Source: Levilactobacillus lanxiensis (lineage in GTDB: Bacteria > Bacillota > Bacilli > Lactobacillales > Lactobacillaceae). From it: a stretch of DNA of 64,000 bases. Position 1 is the first letter of the stretch; every line of letters starts with the position of its first letter. The position numbers were made by a program, and so were the translations under genes. Shown here piece by piece: positions 1-8,002 of the stretch. The notes under the pieces were generated by a model that was not told where the DNA came from, made no database searches, and was given only the letters and a program-made list of their open reading frames with translations. The stretch covers positions 124,001 through 188,000 of the forward strand of contig NZ_BOLN01000005.1 in the NCBI RefSeq assembly GCF_016861655.1, written 5' to 3'.

Positions 1-802
1 CCTGAGGAAAACGCGCCAACACGGCTTGTGACAAATCGGTCGTGCTTTGGATGGGCACGACCGTCACGCTGGCCGGTGCCGCCAGCTTCGTGGGTGCCGT
101 GATCAACGTGACCTCGGCACCGGCCTCACGAGCGGCGGTAGCGACCGCATAGCCCATTTTGCCAGAGGAGTCGTTGGTCAGGAAACGGACAGGGTCTAAC
201 CGTTCGCGAGTCCCACCAGCGGTCACGAGGATCCGCCGACCGACCAGCGTCTGGGGCGTAAACACACCCAGCTGCTCCACCTGAGCAACGATATCGGCAG
301 GCTCGGGGAAGCGGCCCTGACCGGAATAGCCCTCCGCCAGTTTGCCAGTGGCCGGGGCCAGGACGTGCACCCCATCGGCAATCAGTTGCTGGCGATTCCG
401 CTGCGTCGCGGGTGCTTGCCACATATGGGTGTTCATGGCCGGCACAACGATCTTGGGGGCGGCGGTCGCCAACCAGGTTGCACTGGCAGCGTCGTCGGCC
501 TGACCATTGGCAAATTGGGCCATGAGGTTCGCGGATGCTGGCGCGGCAATGGCCAGGTCGGTCCAATCGGCCAGCTCAACGTGGGCAATTTGCCCGTTGG
601 CCTGCCACCAGGACTCGTCCGTGAGCACGGGTGCCTTGGTCAGGGCCGCAAAGGTTGCCGCCGTGACAAACTTGGCGGCCCCCGCTGTCAGAACAACGCG
701 AACCGTGGCGCCGGTCCGTTGTAGGTCACGGGCTAGGAGTGCGGCCTTATAAGCGGCCACACTGCCACCGACCGTTAACGTAATGTGTTTGTCTTCTAGC
801 AT
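1..802 (-). CDS. coaBC: Phosphopantothenoylcysteine decarboxylase / phosphopantothenate-cysteine ligase CoaBC (partial)
   Basis: Bifunctional enzyme of coenzyme A synthesis that ligates cysteine to phosphopantothenate and decarboxylates the product. The window cuts it, leaving the first 267 codons. The N-terminal flavoprotein decarboxylase domain is visible: a TVGGSVAAYKAA start, an APASAN segment and the PAMNTHMW substrate-recognition motif. The ligase domain then begins with LVTAGGTRERLDPVRFLTN. The ATG at 800-802 has GGAGGG 6 nt upstream. It follows rpoZ on the same strand, but the rpoZ terminator and a type A repeat lie between, so it is probably transcribed separately. Identity is secure; the C terminus is not visible. 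Confidence 0.95.
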   Translation of the reverse strand, partial: MLEDKHITLTVGGSVAAYKAALLARDLQRTGATVRVVLTAGAAKFVTAATFAALTKAPVLTDESWWQANGQIAHVELADWTDLAIAAPASANLMAQFANGQADDAASATWLATAAPKIVVPAMNTHMWQAPATQRNRQQLIADGVHVLAPATGKLAEGYSGQGRFPEPADIVAQVEQLGVFTPQTLVGRRILVTAGGTRERLDPVRFLTNDSSGKMGYAVATAAREAGAEVTLITAPTKLAAPASVTVVPIQSTTDLSQAVLARFPQ

Positions 803-855
803 TGCTTTCCCTCCAATTATATCATCTGCACTTGAGGCGAAGGAAACCATCGTCA

Positions 856-1115
856 CAAGGCTAGTGAAAATAAACCTAGACTGATCAATGACTGCCGTTC
901 CCGACGGCGGGTTCAACCTGTCCTGCTGTGGGGCCCGGTTCCAGCCTGAGAAACGGGCTTCCACCTCGCCTTGAAACCTCGCTGAAGTTCACGAGTTTCC
1001 AAGGTTGGCCCATGGCCTAAGCTGAGCAGTTCACTCAGCTAACGCCATCGACACAGCTGACCAGGTTGACCCGCCTCTGGTCACTCACATTGATGGCTAA
1101 TTTTCACTAGCCTTG
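856..1115. repeat. Type A palindromic repeat, copy 1
   Basis: One of nine type A elements. The outermost arms, 856-871 and 1100-1115, are a perfect 16-bp inverted repeat with core CTAGTGAAAAT. Inside, reading the minus strand, is the conserved core GTGACCAGAGGCGGG..., with internal stems CAACCTG/CAGGTTG and GTTAGCTGAG/CTCAGCT. It fills most of the 542-bp gap between coaBC and rpoZ. The rest of the gap holds the rpoZ terminator and no recognisable gene. Confidence 0.85.
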
Positions 1116-1291
1116 CAGGCGACAATCGTTTCTTTCGCATCCACTGACTAAGCTATTATCCAGTCATTTAAATTTTCTGTACCGGATTTGGTTAAATGAA
1201 ACGACTTTTCAGAAACCGGCATCAAGTATACCTTATTCGTAAGGACCACCTAAAGAATATGGCTCAACCTGTCACAATTTCTCTAAACTGA

Positions 1292-1337
1292 TAAAAAAGG
1301 CCAGATTACCCAACGGCAACCTGGTCTTTCCTGAACC
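1292..1337 (-). terminator. Intrinsic terminator after rpoZ
   Basis: On the minus strand AGACCAGGTT pairs imperfectly with AATCTGGCCT around a loop and is followed by TTTTTT. It lies 8 bp beyond the rpoZ stop and ends the gmk-rpoZ transcript. Confidence 0.75.
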
Positions 1338-1344
1338 GCCAAAG

Positions 1345-1560
1345 TTAGGCGTCCAGATCCTTTTCGTCCGGATCAATCATTAAGGCACCGGCAGCGATTT
1401 CTTCCAGTGCGCGACCAATCGTCTTGGGCGACTTGTAATCGGTCAAGAGTGGCTTAGCGCCGGCGTCCAACTCGTGGGCCCGCTTGCTAGCCAGCATAAT
1501 CAAAGAATAACGTGAATCAACTTGTGCTAATAAATCATCAACTGAGGGATAGAGTAACAT
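1345..1560 (-). CDS. rpoZ: DNA-directed RNA polymerase omega subunit
   Basis: A 71-residue omega subunit, which helps assemble RNA polymerase by clamping the beta' subunit. The order is typical: [11 protein letters not shown], then [16 protein letters not shown], then [23 protein letters not shown]. Length matches the short omega of Firmicutes. It starts 2 bp after gmk ends, so the two are translationally coupled, as in most lactobacilli and bacilli. Confidence 0.95.
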   Translation of the reverse strand: MLLYPSVDDLLAQVDSRYSLIMLASKRAHELDAGAKPLLTDYKSPKTIGRALEEIAAGALMIDPDEKDLDA

Positions 1561-1562
1561 TT

Positions 1563-2177
1563 TTATTCGTCTCCAATCATTTGTTCGTAATCCGGCATAA
1601 CCCGGGTTACCCGTAAACGTTCACTGCGGATGATCATTTGAATCCGGTCGACGGCTTGGCTGACTTCGTCGTTTACCACGGCGTAATCATAGTTGCGCAT
1701 CATCCGAATTTCACCCACGGCCTTCTTGATTCGTTTGTTAATGACGTCCATGGCGTCAGTGCCCCGACCAATCAGGCGGTGCTTTAATTCCATCAAATCA
1801 GGTGGCGTTAGGAAAACGAAGACAGCGTCGGGACAATTGGCACGAACCTGCATGGCCCCGTTGACTTCGATTTCCAAGAAGACGTCCTTACCCTCATCAA
1901 GGGTCTCATTAACATATTTTAACGGGGTACCGTAGTAGTTGTCAACATACTTGGCGTACTCCAGCATCTCACCGTTACGGATATTTTCCTCAAATTCTTC
2001 CTTCGAGACGAAGTAATAGTCAACCCCATTCACTTCGCCTTCCCGCGGTTTCCGGGTGGTCATTGAAATGGAGTACGAAAAATCGGTCGCTCCCGTTTCA
2101 AATAGCGCCTTACGAACCGTTCCCTTACCAACTCCGGAAGGACCCGAGAGCACAATGAGCATTCCACGTTTAGCCAT
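1563..2177 (-). CDS. gmk: Guanylate kinase
   Basis: Phosphorylates GMP to GDP with ATP in purine nucleotide synthesis. The 204 residues begin [21 protein letters not shown], carrying the P-loop GPSGVGKG. The GMP-binding stretch [23 protein letters not shown] follows at about residues 37-57, and the LID region contains [17 protein letters not shown]. First gene of a gmk-rpoZ operon. Its leader contains a strong hairpin (2214-2258). Confidence 0.97.
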   Translation of the reverse strand: MAKRGMLIVLSGPSGVGKGTVRKALFETGATDFSYSISMTTRKPREGEVNGVDYYFVSKEEFEENIRNGEMLEYAKYVDNYYGTPLKYVNETLDEGKDVFLEIEVNGAMQVRANCPDAVFVFLTPPDLMELKHRLIGRGTDAMDVINKRIKKAVGEIRMMRNYDYAVVNDEVSQAVDRIQMIIRSERLRVTRVMPDYEQMIGDE

Positions 2178-2213
2178 CGTTTAAAAATCCCTTCATCATA
2201 AAAAATTTAATTA

Positions 2214-2258
2214 TGGGTTGGCTCCCCTAGTCAATAAATCAGTGGGAAGCCAACCCCT
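2214..2258 (-). promoter_or_regulatory. Hairpin in the gmk leader
   Basis: On the minus strand GGGTTGGCTTCCC and GGGGAGCCAACCC form a stem of about 13 bp with a loop near 16 nt. About 10 nt later comes AAATTTTTTAT and then the gmk ribosome site. It could be a terminator of unknown upstream transcription or an attenuator-like leader structure; the sequence does not decide. The remainder of the 2178-2526 gap shows no gene I can support. Confidence 0.5.
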
Positions 2259-2526
2259 TTTCGCCAGAATTGATTGGCTTGAACTATACAATCTATAGGA
2301 TACTATATTACCACTATTCAGCAACAAATACTGCATATCCGGGCTATTTCTGAAAAAAAACTGGATTCTGTCGCGGTGAGCTAAGTTTAACTGAAAACGA
2401 ACAGCGTGTGCTATACTGGAAAATCCGTCATCGAGGAGCAAAATAAAATTTTATCGTTAAACCAAGACAGCTCGGCGCTTCAACCTGGTTAACCGCCTTG
2501 ACGAAAAAAGTTACGAACAAAAAGGC

Positions 2527-2576
2527 TTGCAATTCCAAACAAGTGTTCGTATAATAAAAATACAAACAAACGTTCG
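2527..2576 (+). promoter_or_regulatory. Promoter with two LexA (SOS) boxes
   Basis: TTGCAA (2527-2532), 17 bp, TATAAT (2550-2555). CAAACAAGTGTTCG (2536-2549) lies in the spacer and CAAACAAACGTTCG (2563-2576) just downstream of the -10. Each differs from the Gram-positive LexA/DinR consensus CGAAC-N4-GTTCG at one fixed position. The placement would block polymerase, so SOS repression is a strong inference. Confidence 0.7.
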
Positions 2577-2587
2577 AGGTGATCAGC

Positions 2588-2914
2588 ATGCAAAATTCAA
2601 TCGCAAAACGCGTTACCCTGTCTGATCGGGTAACCACCCTATCACAGACCCTGTTCAGTCCCTTACCCGTCATTAATGGTCAAGCCGTTTACGCCCAAAT
2701 GCCCGCCTTTCAATTAACTTTGTTCCTACAACAGGCTTTGGACCGCCATTACTTAGTCCGCCTCCAATTTAAGGCAGCGCCCGAAACGGCACCAGCCACT
2801 GTGATCGGTCAGTTAAAGCAGGACTTGGCTGGTCACCTCATTTTAAAACAGAACACGCAGCTCACCACCATTGTGACCCCAGAACTCTTACGTTCGGTCC
2901 AACGCGTCAAGTAA
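2588..2914 (+). CDS. Small SOS-box-controlled protein of unknown function
   Basis: I do not recognise this 108-residue protein. ATG 2588 has GAGGTG 6 nt upstream; a GTG at 2579 overlaps that ribosome site and is less likely. It has no signal peptide or membrane segment. The C-terminal half (TVIGQLKQDLAGHLILKQNT, then TTIVTPELLRSVQRVK) looks like beta strands followed by a helix. Size and SOS-type promoter recall the YolD-like proteins that accompany Y-family polymerase genes, but the YolD motifs are not evident and no polymerase gene is adjacent. Monocistronic, with its own terminator. Confidence 0.7.
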   Translation: MQNSIAKRVTLSDRVTTLSQTLFSPLPVINGQAVYAQMPAFQLTLFLQQALDRHYLVRLQFKAAPETAPATVIGQLKQDLAGHLILKQNTQLTTIVTPELLRSVQRVK

Positions 2915-2919
2915 GCCAA

Positions 2920-2962
2920 ACGGTCATGATAGTCAATCGCCTATCATGGCCGTTTTTTTTTA
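2920..2962 (+). terminator. Terminator after the small SOS gene
   Basis: ACGGTCATGATAG and CTATCATGGCCGT pair over 13 bp with one G-T wobble or mismatch and are followed by eight or more T. It lies between this gene and the convergent adhesin gene. Confidence 0.85.
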
Positions 2963-2969
2963 CAATTTT

Positions 2970-5033
2970 TTAGTTTTTCTGCGTCCGGCGATACTGCCAA
3001 ACGCTGAGGCTACCGCCAATCAGCAGTAAGCCGCCTAGGGCTGCGAAGATTGACTTGGCTTCGTTGGTCTTAGGCAAGAGGCCATTGGCTTGACCATGGT
3101 GCTTAGCAGACGAAGCCTGGTTACCCGTGATGGTGCCGGCCCCACCGCCATGAGTATTAGATGACGACCCACGTGGGACGGGCGTAGAACCCACTCTGTC
3201 ACCGTGCCGACTGCTTGAGTCTACAGAATTAGAGCTAGACGTTGAAGTCGATGTCGACGTCCGGGTCGATGAGCTCGTTGACGTGCTGGAGCTGGACGAT
3301 GATGAACTGCTTGAGCTCGAACTTGATGAATTGCTGGAGTTTGAAGAGTTACTGGAACTCGAGCCACCACCCCCAGTGCCCGTGCCTGACGTTGAGATAC
3401 TACTATCATCTGCCTGTGAGACAGAAGCACTTGGGTCATTATCACTAATTTTAAACGGAATCGGCGTTTGATCCAGTTTATAACCAGTAGGTGGGGTTTG
3501 CTCAATGAAATCGTAGTTTCCCTTAGCAATGGGACTGATGGTTAGTTGGCCATCGGCATCTGTTGTGTAGGTGAGTTTATTGACCGGATTAGCTAGGTCA
3601 TCCGCTTTATAGAGCTTGTAAGCAGCCCCACTTAATTTTGCACCTGTCTCCTTGGCACTCTTTGTCAGAGTCACTGTAAACGGATTGTCTGATTGCGAAA
3701 CCCGTTGTGGATTAGCCGTTGTATTTGAAGTAGTGATGGTAAATTTATCAGATACCTCATTATTCAGTTGATACCCAACTGGTGCTTGAGTTTCTTTAAC
3801 ACGATACGTACCTGCCGGAAGACTATCATATGTGAAAGTCCCTTGATAATCTGTTGAAAAGGTCATAAAATCTGCAAAGTTTCCATCTGCATCTTGCCTC
3901 AGCAACTCATACTGTGCTTCTTTAAGTAGTTTACTAGAATTGCTGCTGTCATGTTTTGTAAACACCATACTCCCTAAAAAGTCATAACCGTTAAGTTGAC
4001 CAGTACCACCATTTCCCCATGGAATATCGCTATGTGATTTACCCACAATTGACGGTTCTCCTGACGTATCTCCAGACCCAGGAACTTCTCCAGAACTGCC
4101 AGCTTCCCCATCTTCTGCAGTCAACTCAACATAGTTACTAAGATGACCACCCATTATTTTTTGGTCAATTAGCTTCTGATAATCTACTGTCGCAGTATAC
4201 TGCAGACTGATTTTTCCCGTAACTTTTTTAAAAACAAATTTAATATCAGAGCCACTCGTCGTTACTTCTACTTGATCCTTATCAGAAAAATCAATCGACT
4301 TTTCAGATGTTCCATTCGTCTCTGTTCCATAAAGTGAACTTGGATCAAAAGTTTGGAACGCACCTAATGTATCGTTTAAAGTAACATCACCCATATTTTG
4401 TTCATCATAGTTAAAAACAAGATTCCAACCGGTTTCTTTGGGATACTGAGTATTATCGACGGTAATTGAAGAATTATCAGGCACCCACCCCACCTTATCA
4501 ATAACATTATGTGAACCATCGCCGCTGGACTCACCATTATTAGCAGTTCCCCTAACTGTCACGCTCAGTACCCCACCAGTATAGATTTTGTCTCCAGATA
4601 ATACGTCATCAAACGTTAATTCCCCTGTAGATTCACCTTTGCTTCTATGAAAGTGTCCAACAGCGGTATTATTTGGTCCTAATATAGTAAACTTAATCTC
4701 ACCTGGATCAATATTTTGTGTTGGCAATTTAACAGTGACATGACTGCCATTTGTTATTTGAACGTCTGATTGAGACACCTTAAAATTATAAATTAAATGA
4801 TAGAAGTCACCTGACTTATATGCATAATCCATCGGTGAATCATCAGTTGAGACAATATCACCTAAACCATCGGGCTTTGCCCCGTCATCGTATCGTACTT
4901 CAGCTGGTGCATCAAGCCCACTGATCTTACCATCCAGCGATTCACCGTCGGCCTTAGCAATCACTGAACCACCCATGAAAACTAATACCACGGTCAACAA
5001 CCCTAAACCCCAGAGTCCAATCTTTTTCCACAT
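2970..5033 (-). CDS. LPxTN-anchored surface adhesin with CnaB domains (paralogue 1)
   Basis: Cell-wall-anchored surface protein of 687 residues from ATG 5033 (GGGGTG 8 nt upstream; a GTG at 5042 is an alternative). Order: signal peptide with a hydrophobic core to about residue 28 ending VIAKA; an N-terminal adhesin region; two SpaA/CnaB prealbumin-like domains (about 355-450 and 455-545), each ending in an E-x-PP/AP-x-GY-type motif; a Ser/Thr stalk (about 560-645); the sorting signal LPKTNE, a hydrophobic segment and an RRTQKN tail. LPxTxE-type signals are usual in lactobacilli. CnaB domains normally carry Lys-Asn isopeptide bonds. The ligand is unknown. The coding sequence upstream of the stalk is clearly more AT-rich than the paralogue behind it. 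Confidence 0.9.
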   Translation of the reverse strand: MWKKIGLWGLGLLTVVLVFMGGSVIAKADGESLDGKISGLDAPAEVRYDDGAKPDGLGDIVSTDDSPMDYAYKSGDFYHLIYNFKVSQSDVQITNGSHVTVKLPTQNIDPGEIKFTILGPNNTAVGHFHRSKGESTGELTFDDVLSGDKIYTGGVLSVTVRGTANNGESSGDGSHNVIDKVGWVPDNSSITVDNTQYPKETGWNLVFNYDEQNMGDVTLNDTLGAFQTFDPSSLYGTETNGTSEKSIDFSDKDQVEVTTSGSDIKFVFKKVTGKISLQYTATVDYQKLIDQKIMGGHLSNYVELTAEDGEAGSSGEVPGSGDTSGEPSIVGKSHSDIPWGNGGTGQLNGYDFLGSMVFTKHDSSNSSKLLKEAQYELLRQDADGNFADFMTFSTDYQGTFTYDSLPAGTYRVKETQAPVGYQLNNEVSDKFTITTSNTTANPQRVSQSDNPFTVTLTKSAKETGAKLSGAAYKLYKADDLANPVNKLTYTTDADGQLTISPIAKGNYDFIEQTPPTGYKLDQTPIPFKISDNDPSASVSQADDSSISTSGTGTGGGGSSSSNSSNSSNSSSSSSSSSSSSSSSTSTSSSTRTSTSTSTSSSNSVDSSSRHGDRVGSTPVPRGSSSNTHGGGAGTITGNQASSAKHHGQANGLLPKTNEAKSIFAALGGLLLIGGSLSVWQYRRTQKN

Positions 5034-5176
5034 TAGAAACACACCCCATACTCTTGATTACTTGTTTTAAGTCAAGTATAACGCAATTCGACGAATAAAC
5101 TCGTATTAAATATATGAAGTGTGTAAATAAGTTGCCGTAACAAATGACACTCGCACAGGTAGTTGCCTTTGCGCAC

Positions 5177-5213
5177 AAAAAATCCAGCGGTTACTGATAC
5201 GACCGCTGGACCC
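5177..5213 (-). terminator. Terminator after adhesin paralogue 2
   Basis: On the minus strand CCAGCGGT and ACCGCTGG form a stem followed by ATTTTTT. It separates the two adhesin genes, so they are not simply one operon. Confidence 0.75.
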
Positions 5214-5235
5214 TAAAATTCACTCTATTTTTCGT

Positions 5236-7473
5236 TTAATGCGTCCGCCGCCACTGCCAAGCACTCGTGCCAATGCCTAACAGGACTAGCCCGACCATCA
5301 ATGCCAAGACGCCTTTACCTTCATTGGTCTGTGGCAAAATATGATTTTGGGGCGCCGCCGTTGCTGGCTCACTGGAACTGGTTGTTGGCGTTGAAGAGGA
5401 CTGACTCGATGTCGTCACGACGGTTGTTCCCCGACTAATCGATGAGCTGGAGATGCTGGACGAGGTGACCCGGTCAGCACTCCCACCACTACTCAAATTA
5501 CTGGAAGAACTGTAAACAGACGTCGATTCAGAACTGGTACTCTTGTCACTAGATGGCTCCGAACTCGGTTGCGACTGAGACGAGCTTGAACTTGGTACTG
5601 TGTAAGTATTCGACGAAACACTGCTAGAACTCGAGCTCCCCGTGCTTGAATCACTTAATCCGGAACTACTTGTATTAGACGTAGCCGACGTGTCCGAACC
5701 TTGGCTAGAGTCCGTCGCACTGGAAACAGTCGTCTCACTGCTCTGGCTAGAACCGCCCGACACGGAAGAACTTGCGCTACTGGTACTCTCCGTCTCACTC
5801 GTCACCGACGAATCCTGACTGGAGGTACTTGAACTGACGCTAGAGGCGTTCGAACTAACACTAGTACTTGAACTTGGACTACTGCTAGACTCCGTAGCAA
5901 AGACATCGTCCTGCTTAACATTGACCACGTTATCTTGCTGCTCCGTGCCGCTAATGGTAAATAGCATTGGCGTGGCATCCGTCAGATAACCAGTTGGTGC
6001 CTGCTCTTCGATAAATTCGTAGTTTCCTGGGGCCAGGCCCGTCACCGTCAACGTGCCGTCATCGCCAGTGGTGTATTCGTCAGTGGAGACTGATGCGCCA
6101 GCCTCGTGGTCCTGCCAACCACTGCCGTACGCCAACGCATAACTCGCACCGACCAACTTGTCCTGCGAACTTTTATCGAACTTGGTTAATTTGACCGCTC
6201 CCTGGCTATCCGCTTGGGTAACCGTCTGATGGGCATCCTTATTGGTCGCGCTGATCACAAATGGAACCGGTAGGGTGTTTAGCTGGTAACCACTTGGCGC
6301 CTGTGTTTCCACAAATTGATACGTACCGGCGGCTAACCCGTAGTCATTGATCACCCCATGGGAATCGGTGGTCATCTTCGTTTGCAAGTCTTCGTACATC
6401 CCCGTCGCTGGATTCAACTTTTGCAGGGTATATTCGGCGCCGCCGAGGACCGTGGCTTGATCATTGGCCGTCTTGGTCAGCGTGACACTGCCAATGTAGT
6501 CGCCGCCAATCGTGGCACTCCCGCCCCATTGCACGTTCTTGTGGGAATCGGCCGTCACCGCCGGATTGCCCGGGTTCGACCCAGAGCCCGAACCGGTACC
6601 GGCACTGCCCGATTCACCATCGTCCGCAGACAGGTCAACATTGTTGCTGAGGTAGCCACTCGTTTGCCCGGTAAAGGCCGTCGTATCCACCTTGGCGTAG
6701 TAGGACAGCGAAATTTTCCCAGTTACATTCGTAAAGGTCATGGTCAGCTTCGAGCCGTCACTCACGACGGTCGGAGTGACCTTGTCGCCGGTCGTTTCGT
6801 CCGTCGCCGACACGGAACCAGCCACGTATGTCTGGTAGGCCCCCAACGTATCCGTCAGCGTGACGGTCCCCATGTTCTTAGCCGTCGGATTAAACACGAT
6901 TTGCCAAACGGCTTGCTTGGGAATACCAGCGTCGTTGTAATCACTATCTTGAACCCAACCGTTCTTCGCCACAACATAATCATCGCCACCACCAATTGCA
7001 GCACCACTAGTCCCAGTGACGTTAAAGGTCAGCGTTCCTTGGTGATAGGTATTGGCATTGGCTAAGGCGTTGTTAAACGTAATCGTTGCCGTATGTCCCT
7101 TGTCAGCGGGAAGTAAAAAGTCCCCAACCTTGGTCGCCGTCTGGTCTCCGGTCGTCACGTCAAATTTAACGTAACCATGACTGGCAGAATCTGGCAATGT
7201 GACCGTCGCCGTATCGCCATCACTAATCGCCGTATCGTCGGCGACCTTCCACGTGTACGACAGCCGATAGTTTTGCCCCGACTTGAGCGGCGCAGTCGGA
7301 TCGGTCACCGGTGTATACGTGTTATCCCCAGTTTCTTCTTCCACTTTGCTGGGCACACTCAGTCCCTGAACATTGTTATCAATGCTGTTGGCCTGAGCAC
7401 TACTCTGAAATCCTAGTAAAATCAGTAGCGTGACCATCAAGCTTAACCCAATTAATCCAATACGCTTACCCAT
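5236..7473 (-). CDS. LPxTN-anchored surface adhesin with CnaB domains (paralogue 2)
   Basis: A 745-residue paralogue of the next adhesin, from ATG 7473 (GAGGTG 6 nt upstream); a TTG at 7491 would add six residues. Signal peptide MGKRIGLIGLSLMV to about residue 28, N-terminal adhesin region with the same SLSYYAKVD/LSNNVDLSADDGESG block as paralogue 1, two CnaB domains (QAPSGYQL and QAPTGYLT ends), a longer Ser/Thr stalk of about 170 residues, LPQTNE, membrane segment and RRTH tail. Base composition matches the surrounding chromosome. Surface exposed; probably binds host, plant or bacterial surfaces, but the ligand cannot be read from the sequence. No sortase gene lies in the window. Confidence 0.9.
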   Translation of the reverse strand: MGKRIGLIGLSLMVTLLILLGFQSSAQANSIDNNVQGLSVPSKVEEETGDNTYTPVTDPTAPLKSGQNYRLSYTWKVADDTAISDGDTATVTLPDSASHGYVKFDVTTGDQTATKVGDFLLPADKGHTATITFNNALANANTYHQGTLTFNVTGTSGAAIGGGDDYVVAKNGWVQDSDYNDAGIPKQAVWQIVFNPTAKNMGTVTLTDTLGAYQTYVAGSVSATDETTGDKVTPTVVSDGSKLTMTFTNVTGKISLSYYAKVDTTAFTGQTSGYLSNNVDLSADDGESGSAGTGSGSGSNPGNPAVTADSHKNVQWGGSATIGGDYIGSVTLTKTANDQATVLGGAEYTLQKLNPATGMYEDLQTKMTTDSHGVINDYGLAAGTYQFVETQAPSGYQLNTLPVPFVISATNKDAHQTVTQADSQGAVKLTKFDKSSQDKLVGASYALAYGSGWQDHEAGASVSTDEYTTGDDGTLTVTGLAPGNYEFIEEQAPTGYLTDATPMLFTISGTEQQDNVVNVKQDDVFATESSSSPSSSTSVSSNASSVSSSTSSQDSSVTSETESTSSASSSVSGGSSQSSETTVSSATDSSQGSDTSATSNTSSSGLSDSSTGSSSSSSVSSNTYTVPSSSSSQSQPSSEPSSDKSTSSESTSVYSSSSNLSSGGSADRVTSSSISSSSISRGTTVVTTSSQSSSTPTTSSSEPATAAPQNHILPQTNEGKGVLALMVGLVLLGIGTSAWQWRRTH

Positions 7474-7576
7474 GTTCCACACCTCGTTCAATTTGTTACT
7501 TCATTGACTTAAGTATACCGCAAAGTCGGCAATAGATTAAGGGCAGACTCATATACACCTGAAACTAATAGTTAAA

Positions 7577-7628
7577 TAAAAGGCGCCAACTCACCCGTTT
7601 AACTAACACGGAGAGCTGACGCATTTTT
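7577..7628 (-). terminator. Imperfect terminator after the HicB-like gene
   Basis: GGCGCCAACTCACCCGT and ACGGAGAGCTGACGC pair imperfectly. T-rich runs lie on both sides (TTTT on the minus strand, TTTTTT on the plus strand), so it may work in both directions. Confidence 0.55.
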
Positions 7629-7654
7629 TAATAAATCGTCTAATCGATCACGAA

Positions 7655-7957
7655 TTACAATATCTGATTGGTCGGCACATGACTGTCCTTAGCGACTGTA
7701 CTTAAATCAACTGCCGTCAATTGGACCTGGTCGTGCGGATAATCTGCCTGGACCTGTTCCAGTGATGATGCAGTAGGCAGGTCCTGCACATCGTAGAGCA
7801 TGAGTCCTAGAACTTCTTGCGCATTTAGCATGGCCTTGCCCAACGTCGCCGCTTGGCTAATCGCGCTAGGCACGTCTGGAAAGATAACCGTCAACGCATC
7901 TGTTTCTGAATCGTGAATAAATATGGTCGGGTAAACCACAATTCTAGTTTTAACCAT
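7655..7957 (-). CDS. HicB-like antitoxin-fold protein, orphan
   Basis: A 100-residue protein from ATG 7957 with GAGGAG 8 nt upstream; a GTG at 7966 overlaps that site. The N-terminal half reads TRIVVYPTIFIHDSETDALTVIFPDVPSAISQAATLGKA..., the partial RNase H fold of HicB (a strand pair, a FPD motif and a helix with ALNAQEVL-like spacing), followed by LPTASSLEQV. A HicA toxin (short dsRBD-like protein) is expected next door but none is visible in 7491-8002, and no DNA-binding domain follows the HicB part. It may be a solitary regulator rather than a toxin-antitoxin module. Confidence 0.75.
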   Translation of the reverse strand: MVKTRIVVYPTIFIHDSETDALTVIFPDVPSAISQAATLGKAMLNAQEVLGLMLYDVQDLPTASSLEQVQADYPHDQVQLTAVDLSTVAKDSHVPTNQIL

Positions 7958-8002
7958 CCTTACCACTCCTCAATCCTACCAACATCAGCCGTAACTCAAA
8001 AC

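Noticed and set aside
803-860. TATAAT upstream of coaBC as its promoter
   Set aside because: It lies so close to the ribosome site that the transcript would start beyond the Shine-Dalgarno sequence.
2211-2441. Minus-strand frame of 76 residues upstream of gmk
   Set aside because: Low-complexity translation, no ribosome site, and it covers the gmk leader hairpin; probably chance.
6358-7065. Plus-strand frame of 235 residues inside the second adhesin gene
   Set aside because: Antisense of a repetitive Thr/Gly-rich coding region; no homology I recognise.
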